Positions 60,207-64,000 of a DNA stretch of 64,000 bases are shown here, piece by piece (positions within the stretch are counted from its first letter, which is position 1; each line of letters opens with the position of its first letter). The notes under the pieces are model-generated. The model did no database searches, was not told the origin of the DNA, and was given only the letters and a program-made list of their open reading frames with translations. The DNA is from Prinia subflava (taxonomy: Eukaryota; Chordata; Aves; Passeriformes; Cisticolidae): contig NW_026960608.1 of NCBI RefSeq assembly GCF_021018805.1, positions 682,001-746,000 of the forward strand, given 5' to 3'. The position numbers and the translations under genes are program-made.

Positions 60207-63200
60207 TGTTTTCTTTTTGTTGTCATTTAAATTTGAAATGTTTTAACAGAACTGTAAGAAAATATGCTTTGGAATGTTTGCTTAGAAATGGAATTCCAGT
60301 CAGACTGTATGAAATGGAAGCACACTAGCTTAAAGCTCTGATCCCTATTCAAGGATGCAATGTGGGTGTGACGTGCTATGGAAATGCCCATCACATGCTT
60401 GCTTTATAGTTGCCAGGGGAATTTTCAGGTGAACAGAGATGCTTTGAAACATATGAACACATTTACAAAGATTAATACTACTACAGTACAAGCTTTTCTG
60501 ATGTGGCTGATGGAATATGAGTGGAGAATTCTAAAGGCTTTGCCTCTGGAACTGGCAGAATAGAGTTAGTTAAGAGTTCTGAGTTAAGGATTCCACCTCT
60601 CTAACTAGCAGGTGCTCAGAAATTTCTCTGTGCTGTACAGTTTGATCCCAACTACAGGCTGGAGAAGTACACAGCTTATACACATACTACTACTCCCAGT
60701 AGTACCAGGTATTATTAGTTATTATTCTAACCTCCTCAGCTCCTGGGGTTCGGCATATCAAGCCATAAAAGTCCCTTCAAACCACTTGCCACTAAATCAG
60801 ATTTTGCCCTCTTAATATTTATAGGGAGCAATTACATTAGACTAAGGTGCTATTTTGTTCATTTTCCAATTTTGACTGGTACATTTGGAAGCTCAGTAAA
60901 CCATTTTATCGTACTAGTTTTTGGTAGATACTCATATGTACCATCAGAATCTTGAGAAAAGACCTTAGAAGAGACTAGAATTAAGAACATTTTTAAAGCC
61001 ATATTTCAATTCAGGTTTCCTGTAAGGAGCATTTGAACAAAACTTGAACTATTGAATCCTTCTTGAGGTCTACTATATCGATCCAAGATGCTTAGAAATA
61101 CTTCTGTGGCACAAAAATGGAACCAGAAAGTCTGTGTATTGTAAACAAACACATCTCTCTTGTGCACACCTGATACATACACATACACACATACATACAA
61201 GCACGTGTTTGTAACACTTTAGACTGCAGTGTTTCAAGGAGACAAGAACTATGCAAATCTTGGAGACTGATCTTTCCAATATTATATTGGTCAGACAGTT
61301 CTATTCTGTTGAGAGAAATACCCAGAGGTTACTAGCACTCCCATGTGGGTACCCCTGGATATAAAAATGGGGGAGTATTTGACTCCTGACAGTTCAGTAG
61401 GCTTATGTTATTAAACCAGAAATGACTGACATCAGTATGAATCTATCCATCTCTGTTAAGAAATAAATAAGCTTTTAAATAAAAAGAATTTCTTTCTCAG
61501 ATCTACCAAATGGGAAGTATGTTTAGGAGGGAATTTCCTTTTGTCCCTGGAAGACAACTATTGCTGGACTGGATGATGGCCATGCTCAAAGCCAAATTCC
61601 ATATAAATCTGTCATTACACAGGATGTTCATCATGGCAGTTCTTGATACCTTCTTTAGTGGTGACAACCTTCCAGGAAGAATTCTGATAAGGTGCTTTAG
61701 TGTACAAAGAAAGCAACATGTTTGAGTCTCAGTGAAGTAAATAGAATTTAGGCACATATTTAAGACGATTCATGAAAGTGCTTTGAAATGTACTTGTGTT
61801 CAGACCTGTTCTACAAAAACCCCCATAAGTCCATTTAGCTTTAAACATAATTTAAGAATTTAGGTCTCACTGAAGCTGTTCCTCTGTTTAAATTCTTTTG
61901 CTGAATAAATATATATTTAATAAGGGACAAATATTCTAATTGGTCTTTTCACTTAGATCTAAAATATTCCTTTCACCTTTTAACTAATCATTTAACTTAA
62001 ATTGAAAAAAAATGGATTTGGAAAGCTAATAAGCAAATTGTTGAGAAAAAATGGAAGGCAACTTAACTGACACAATACTGGGACATTTTGGAAGAAAATA
62101 ACAGAGTTGTTTTTAAGTTGATCTCTTCTGTAGTATAGTGTATGATATTGTGGAAATTTTCAGAGACTATGCAATGCTAGTTATATAAATATAAAAATAC
62201 CTTAGTATTATGTTCAGAAACAGTTTTGTTATGTGTGAAATTTTATTTTATTAGTTCATGAAGATTCTGTGTGGCTGATTCCTGCTCACACTTATATTAT
62301 GTGATGGAAGATACATTTTTATCACTGCAGTTTCTTTGCCAAAGAAGTGTAAATGGCCCCTGAAATAAAAAGTGTGTCCTTTGAATCTTAACACTGACAT
62401 AGTTAAAGTGAAAGCTATACCAAAAGAATTCAATTAATTTTATTTCATTCAGGCCTGACCTGATAAGATTTCAAAGGGATGTTGGAAAAATTTGAATTGC
62501 TGGTGTCAGAGGAAGTGTGATTAGTGTGGAGCTGATGTTTTCTTTCTCTCTGAACAACTGTGCAAAACCAGAGCAAAGGGAGTCACAGAAACTGACAGAA
62601 CAGTAAAGCGCACAGATAATTGAGCCCCTGGGACAGATCTTCCTGGGAAAACTTGTGAAGGCAGAATTCAGACCTCCCCCAAACCCAGTTTATTTCTCCC
62701 ATCATTTTCTTTTGCAGTCTTTCCAGAAACACCTGCAATTAATAGTACAGGGGGTAAAATCAGTATTTCCAACTAAAGACCATCAGAATTAAGGGAATTG
62801 CTCTTGAATCTTGGCAAGGGGACCCTTTTTCAAACTCCACCTATCCTACAACCTAGCAGGCCACTCCAGCTGCTAAACATTTTTGTTATGCCTGCCCATT
62901 GTTCTGCAAAAGCAGTGGGAGATTTGCTTCCTGCAACAGCAAGGACTTTTGTGGCTGTTTGCCATAGAGTGTACAAGGTACTGAGCTACTTTCAAAGCTC
63001 TGCTCCAGTTTATCATAAGTCAGCTTGGCAGGAACCAAATTTAACTTTCTGAAATGAGACCTAGGACTTGCTTTTCTGCCTTCAAAGTCTGCAAGGTGTG
63101 TGCCACAACAGTCTTTTGGGACTTCTAAAATCACCTCTGATGGTGTGGCTGCTCACAACTCTGACCATGCTGTTTTCACTTCACATTTTACAAATCTCAC

Positions 63201-64000
63201 CTTGGCTAGAACTTCCTTTGGTATTATAATGGGTTAATCACAAGAACAGCCTGCAAATGCAACCTACCAAGCCTAAACCAAATCAGAAGAAAGGCAATTT
63301 CATATTTATCCAAGGCAATTTTGACCCTCATAGATATCAGCACTTTCGAAAAAGTGTCACTTAGGTACACAAAATCACCAGATAATCTACCTTCTGAAAA
63401 CCATAACCAAAAATAATTTCATATAATCTCTCTAGTACTTCATGAGCATGAGGGCTTACCCCACATACAAAGTGGATTCCCTTGAAACCTGTGAAGAATG
63501 ATATTACAAATGCATATTATATGATTGGCTTTTAGCAGATATTAAAATGAATATCCCATGTGTTATGTTATGTTGGGAAGTTATGCTGTATTCATATAGT
63601 TTCTTTCAGTAATACGGTAAATGTAGTTTTTAGATTACAGCATAATAGTAAAATAGAAACTATGTTATGTAAAGATGCCTTTGTAATTAGCTCGAGAAAT
63701 GGAGACAATAACCATGGAATTTTTTTTCACACTATCCTAGCTGGATAAGGGATGGCAGCAACGACTCTAAAGGAAGCTCTGAGAAAAGATATATGGCATC
63801 TGTTATCAAGGCCCTGCGACTGTATGGAGCCATGAGAAGGCCAGATTTATAGATGGAAGGGAGAAGGGGGGGAGTTGAAAATAAACAGAAACACATAAAA
63901 TTTGAAAGGACTGTTTGAATCATGTATGTGATGTATGAATATTCAGCACACTAGTGTTTTTAAGGGATGAGTCTTTTGTTAAGCTGCGTACCACATGATG
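60207..64000. other. Intergenic DNA downstream of GUCY1A1, no gene seen
   Basis: AT-rich with short chance frames, including overlapping frames on both strands at 61503-61757 and 62798-63134. A CA/CATA-rich tract lies at about 61164-61200. No exon of the expected neighbour GUCY1B1 was found. Confidence 0.5.

Noticed and set aside
61503..61757. Overlapping frames on both strands (71 and 84 residues) downstream of GUCY1A1
   Set aside because: No recognised domain, no splice context I trust and no family match. Possible old repeat, not supported as a gene.
62798..63134. Frames of 82-84 residues on both strands
   Set aside because: Both strands open by chance in a GC-moderate patch; no motif or exon structure.
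1..64000. CRISPR arrays, bacterial operons, tRNA or rRNA genes
   Set aside because: No spaced direct repeats, cloverleaf or rRNA signature was seen. The window is vertebrate nuclear DNA.

Overview
The window looks like nuclear DNA of a bird, probably a songbird. The evidence is one vertebrate gene with short exons and long AT-rich introns, a CR1 LINE fragment, and many endogenous retrovirus (ERV) LTRs with TGTC...GACA ends of the kind common in avian genomes. The species assignment is inference. There are no bacterial features.

Host gene: the coding part of GUCY1A1 (soluble guanylate cyclase alpha-1) lies on the + strand in eight exons from 46509 to 59439. Together they give a 682-residue protein with a complete catalytic domain, and every splice site is GT/AG with matching phase. 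A CpG island at about 8020-8770 is the likely promoter. A candidate non-coding first exon ends at 8442, so the first intron would be about 38 kb. Nothing else host-coding was recognised. The partner gene GUCY1B1 is expected further right, outside the window.

ERVs: (A) 1-5428 is the 5' part of a gamma-type provirus on the - strand. It has LTR, primer site, leader, and one uninterrupted gag-protease-RT-RNase H-integrase frame of 1577 codons running off the left edge, with no stop between gag and pol. (B) 9999-14099 is a compact, recent class II-like provirus on the - strand. It has 379-bp LTRs differing at only two sites, a 6-bp target duplication, a lysine-type primer site and a gag-protease fusion with one amber stop, but no RT, integrase or env that I can see. 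(C) 39788-45737 is a class III-like defective provirus on the - strand with about 730-bp LTRs. It carries a 764-residue fused gag/RT-remnant frame and a broken env-like region. Element C sits inside an older solo LTR (39248-45934).

Solo LTRs with clean target duplications lie at 17839-18459, 19587-20398, 37824-39188 and 39248-45934 (interrupted), with a probable one at 20848-21820. Weaker LTR-like stretches lie near 6.1-6.5, 29.4-29.9, 33.5-33.8, 48.7-49.2 and 54.3-54.5 kb. A 5'-truncated CR1 occupies about 35.9-37.6 kb. Almost all retroelements inside the gene are antisense to it. The remaining DNA is ordinary AT-rich intron or intergenic sequence with a few simple repeats.
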